Source of the DNA: Paenarthrobacter nitroguajacolicus JCM 14115
GTDB lineage: Bacteria > Actinomycetota > Actinomycetes > Actinomycetales > Micrococcaceae
Length of the DNA stretch: 40,794 nt
Direction of reading: 5' to 3'
Assembly (NCBI GenBank): GCA_001313365.1
Contig: BBFS01000040.1
Coordinates: forward strand, 1 to 40,794
Part shown: positions 38,515 to 40,794 of the stretch, in pieces
Layout of the letters: each line of letters starts with the position of its first letter
Position numbering within the stretch: position 1 is the stretch's first letter
Notes under the pieces: model-generated
Told to the model about the DNA's origin: nothing
What the model saw: the letters and a program-made list of their open reading frames with translations, nothing else
The model's database searches: none
Position numbers and translations under genes: made by a program

Positions 38515-39365
38515 TCAACTCGTGCGCCGGCGTCGTGCTTCCGTGCTCAACGGTGGGGGCGTCGTGGCGGTGACAAAGCTCCGGATGGCATCCGCCACAG
38601 CCTTGGGGCGCATGTGCTGCGCCACGTGTCCGACCCCCCCGGAATCTCCACCAGACGCCCCTGCGCGACTGCCTTGATAGCCGCAGCGCCCAGTCCGGTC
38701 CTGCCACATGGTCGCGGCTTCCCCCGCAGAATCAGCACCGGCACGTGGACGCCGGCGAGCCGTTTCTCCGTGGGGGTAACTCATCATGACGGGAAGCTCA
38801 GTGAGGTACCAGCGCGGGCCGCAGCGGAAGTAGTCCGAGATGACGATCCAGTTGGAGGCGGGGCTCTCGCGCATTATTCCGTCGAGGGTCAGGGCCAGCG
38901 ACTGCCGCCACACATTCTTGTGCCGGGAATCCACCACAGGCCCCCCATCAGCACCAACTGCCGGACCTGCTCCGGGGCACGCAAAGCCGCTTCCAAGGCG
39001 AATTGCGCGCCCATCGAGTGGCCCACCAACACATAGGAATCGATGCCGCAGCTTTTGAGTGCCTCAGCAATGAAGGTGCCGTAATCCTCCACGGACAGCT
39101 GGCGGCCGGGCTTGGGTGTGCCGCCAAAACCGGGCAGGTCCAACGAATAGGTGGGCGCGTTCGCGGCCAGGACTCCATGCAGCCGTGCCAAATACCGATG
39201 CGACACGCCAATGCCGTGAATCAAGATGTATGCCGGCTCGTTCCGTGGCTCTGCGCCCGGCTCCGGCCGGGGCGTGCCCTCGGTCCAGAGAATCCGCCCG
39301 GTCAGGCCCATCACGTCGACGTCGGCGGACAGAAGTGTTGCCGCCTTGCCCCCCCGCGCGTTCAC
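38515..39365 (-). CDS. Alpha/beta-fold hydrolase, frame broken
   Basis: About 280-residue serine hydrolase. RNEPAYILIHGIGVSHRYLA has the oxyanion HG (about 39190-39245). YSLDLPGFGGTPKPG and SYVLVGHSMGAQFALEAALR (nucleophile Ser in GHSMG, about 38985-39040) follow. QLVLMG precedes a break near 38940 and VVDSRHKNVWRQSLALTLDG. The acid-side strand VPVLILRGKPRP leads to GRLVEIPGVGHVAQHMRPKA with the catalytic His. GTG 39365 (MNARGKAATLLSADVD) lies 8 bases after the preceding gene's stop, so the two are co-transcribed. Breaks lie near 38780, 38700, 38632 and 38940. Substrate unknown; esterase, lipase or haloperoxidase-like relatives are common. Confidence 0.85.
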
Positions 39366-39372
39366 TCGCGCT

Positions 39373-40026
39373 TCACGCGTTTCCCAAACGCTGCAGGAAC
39401 ACGGGAGCCCCCCCGGCCCGCTCACTTCGTGGGGGTCCGATGGGCCGACCGGAGACGGCCAACAGCAGGGCCAGGGCGGAGCCTTCAACTGCCGGACCGT
39501 TGCCATGGCGGAATGACGTGTCAGTTGCTACCAAGCGCCAGCCTCAGCGATTTCCTTGCCGCCACCCATTTTGGTGGTGGTTTTCACTTGGTAGCTAAGG
39601 GCGGTGGCCACGTGCTCGGCGGGGGGGTAGTCGCGATGGATCCCCCAAAGGGCGCCGGATATCCTCTCCGTGGACGAACGCCTCAACCAACCGGGTAGCC
39701 AAGCTCGCCGGCGGGCCCGAGGTCCGCGAAAGCACCGCGCGCAGCCCGTTCAACGTCTGAGCAGGTTCTCGTGTCTTTTCGCGCTCCACACCCACGGCGT
39801 TATCACGGTCGAAGTCCATTCGGGAGGCAACCAGCCGGCGGATGAAGCTCAACCTCGTCGTCTTGGCGCTGTCGATCACATGAGCCAGGACGTCGTGCAC
39901 GTTCCAACCGGCACACAGCGACGGCGTCTGCCATTGAGCTGCCGGAAGCGGCTCCAAATCCTTCAACAGGGCACGGCGTTCATGGTGCACCACGGGCCAG
40001 ACGGTGGAAGGTTTACTTGAAGCCAT
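39373..40026 (-). CDS. DinB/maleylpyruvate isomerase-family (MDMPI) protein, frame broken
   Basis: About 212 residues of the actinobacterial TIGR03083-type family, metal-dependent proteins related to mycothiol-using enzymes. ATG 40026 reads MASSKPSTVWPVVHHERRAL. CAGWNVHDVLAHVIDSAKTT has the conserved WxVxDVLAHV helix with a metal-ligand His. RLVEAFVHGEDIRRPLG has the second His motif (break at the G5 near 39645; GIHRDYP needs G4). The C-terminal domain is KEIAEAGAWQLVATDTSFRH then GNGPAVEGSALALLLAVSGR, ending VFLQRLGNA. Mycothiol-dependent isomerase or transferase chemistry is possible but not proven. First gene of a pair with the hydrolase. Confidence 0.82.
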
Positions 40027-40062
40027 ACCGCTATTGAACAGCATGCTGGCGACTCGGGGCGG

Positions 40063-40484
40063 CTATCCGTGGGAATCGGTGGACTCGTCAGCCCCTGCGC
40101 TCGCCTCGGCCTGCTGCCTCTTCTTCTGCGTTTCCAACCAAGCCATGATGGCAGCCTGCCGGATCCGACGATGCGTTCCCCGGTACTCCACCGGGATCTC
40201 GCCGCGGTCGGTCATGTTGCGCAGATAGGTGTGAGAGATGCCCGCGAGCTCTGCGGCCTGCGATGTGGTGAGCATTTCCTCGACGCTGCCCACCGTCACC
40301 GTTTCGCCGCGGCTCAGTCTCGCGAGGAGGTCGACGACGGCGTCCCTCGCCTGGGTCGGTAGGCGGTGGACCGTGCCATCCACGAACACGGTGATGTCGT
40401 TGCTGTCCTCAAGGGAGCGCGCCAGATTCCGGGCGTCATCGGCGGGGGAGGCCAGCCGTGACGCGGGGGAGCTATCAATGCCAT
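40063..40484 (-). CDS. Excisionase/MerR-like helix-turn-helix DNA-binding protein
   Basis: About 140 residues. N-terminal half: DDARNLARSLEDSNDITVFV then DGTVHRLPTQARDAVVDLLA, a small alpha-beta module. C-terminal half: EMLTTSQAAELAGISHTYLR then NMTDRGEIPVEYRGTHRRIR, a clear excisionase-family (MerR-like) winged helix, and AAIMAWLETQKKRQQAEA. This architecture is common in antitoxins paired with PIN-domain toxins, but no toxin lies beside it. The start is uncertain: taking two C5 runs (near 40443 and 40463) as C4 puts ATG 40484 in frame (MALIAPRVTAGLPADDARN); otherwise a longer unlikely N-terminus results. It is followed by the MDMPI gene 37 bases on. Confidence 0.75.
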
Positions 40485-40524
40485 GGCAGAAGCCTAGCCT
40501 GTGTGGGTGGGCTGCCCATTTCGG

Positions 40525-40572
40525 GGGTTCCCTGCGGGCAGTGCCGTGCACACGGCACTGTTGGCAGGGAAC
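40525..40572 (-). terminator. Nested inverted repeat after ptsH
   Basis: GGTTCCCTGC (40525-40534) pairs with GCAGGGAACC (40563-40572), and inside it CAGTGCCGTG (40538-40547) pairs with CACGGCACTG (40550-40559), with a GGG/TTG internal loop between. The 48-base structure lies 25 bases past the ptsH stop on the minus strand. Confidence 0.7.
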
Positions 40573-40596
40573 CATCGAAACGGCCGCCCGGCAAAA

Positions 40597-40794
40597 ACTA
40601 CTCCGCGTCCAGGTCCGTCTCCAGCAGCTTCACCAGTGCGTCCAGCGCAGCGTCGGCTCCGTCGCCTCGGCCCGCAGCACAACGACGTCGCCTTAGCGGC
40701 GCCGAGGGTCATGAGCGAAAGGATGCTGGCGGCGTCGAGCGCGTCATCGGCAGGGTCGCCTTGCATGGCAATGGTGACCTCAACCGGCTGCTCG
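40597..40794 (-). CDS. ptsH: Phosphocarrier protein HPr of the PTS, 3' part only
   Basis: C-terminal about 65 residues of HPr; the start and the phosphorylated His-15 lie beyond the window. EQPVEVTIAMQGDPADDALD is followed by AASILSLMTLGAAKGDVVVL, the region around the regulatory Ser-46 (SILSLMTLG here, compared with KSIMGVMSLG in other HPrs). The tail ADAALDALVKLLETDLDAE ends at TAG 40597. Single-base losses near 40673 and 40695 break the frame. HPr relays phosphate from Enzyme I to sugar-specific EIIA proteins in the cytosol. Confidence 0.88.

Noticed and set aside
1..40794. G7/C7 tracts as phase-variation switches
   Set aside because: They occur in housekeeping enzymes, noncoding hairpins and both strands alike, mostly keep frame, and add residues at conserved motifs. 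Phase-variable tracts are few, are confined to surface or restriction genes, and switch frame.

Overview
The window is high-GC actinobacterial DNA, most likely from the Micrococcaceae (Arthrobacter/Paenarthrobacter type). The reasons are the GC-rich third positions, frequent GTG starts, a WXG100-type protein, a GerMN lipoprotein, a DinB/maleylpyruvate-isomerase-family protein, and many Pro/Ala-rich envelope proteins. No rRNA, tRNA, CRISPR array, transposase or phage gene was seen.

The strongest signal concerns sequence quality. G or C runs of exactly seven bases are extremely common: about 110-120 by hand count, against about 25 runs of six and only a handful of eight. Wherever a run falls in a conserved protein motif, the family normally has one Gly or Pro fewer, so a G4/C4 appears as G7/C7 (+3, frame kept). 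Other runs show +1, and short homopolymers elsewhere lose a base. As a result almost every gene is split by frameshifts while its codons remain recognisable on both sides. I annotate whole genes across these breaks and treat the breaks as probable read or assembly error, not as pseudogenes.

Layout. 1-983: end of a 2-oxo acid dehydrogenase E2 gene. 1.0-8.9 kb: PAP2-like phosphatase, small membrane protein, aminotransferase coupled to a universal stress protein, an isocitrate-lyase/PEP-mutase-fold enzyme, an unrecognised two-gene unit with a four-helix membrane protein, a GerMN lipoprotein, and an FMN reductase/TetR divergent pair with an operator between them. 9.3-15.2 kb: oligopeptide-type ABC importer operon (two permeases, a double-ATPase fusion, binding lipoprotein). 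15.3-20.8 kb: tandem repeat, Gfo/Idh/MocA oxidoreductase, WXG100-fusion protein with a small partner, and an ECF sigma factor flanked by two Ala/Pro-rich membrane-exit proteins. 20.8-23.5 kb: alanine dehydrogenase divergent from a PucR/AdeR-type regulator.

23.5-34.7 kb is the metabolic centrepiece, a D-glucarate (or galactarate) catabolic locus. It holds a tripartite tricarboxylate-type transporter (TctA, TctB, TctC) with a coupled universal stress protein, a divergent LysR regulator, then KdgD, 2-oxoglutarate-semialdehyde dehydrogenase, glucarate dehydratase, an AEC permease and an ACS-family MFS transporter. GudD dehydrates glucarate to 5-dehydro-4-deoxyglucarate, KdgD converts it to 2-oxoglutarate semialdehyde, and the dehydrogenase yields 2-oxoglutarate. 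A shared inverted motif TGATGC/GCATCA lies before tctC/lysR, before kdgD and before the MFS gene, which suggests one regulon.

34.7-40.8 kb: Pro/Ala-rich one-helix membrane protein, small membrane protein, ATP-dependent DNA ligase, short acidic protein, alpha/beta hydrolase, DinB/MDMPI-family protein, excisionase-like DNA-binding protein, and the 3' end of ptsH (HPr).
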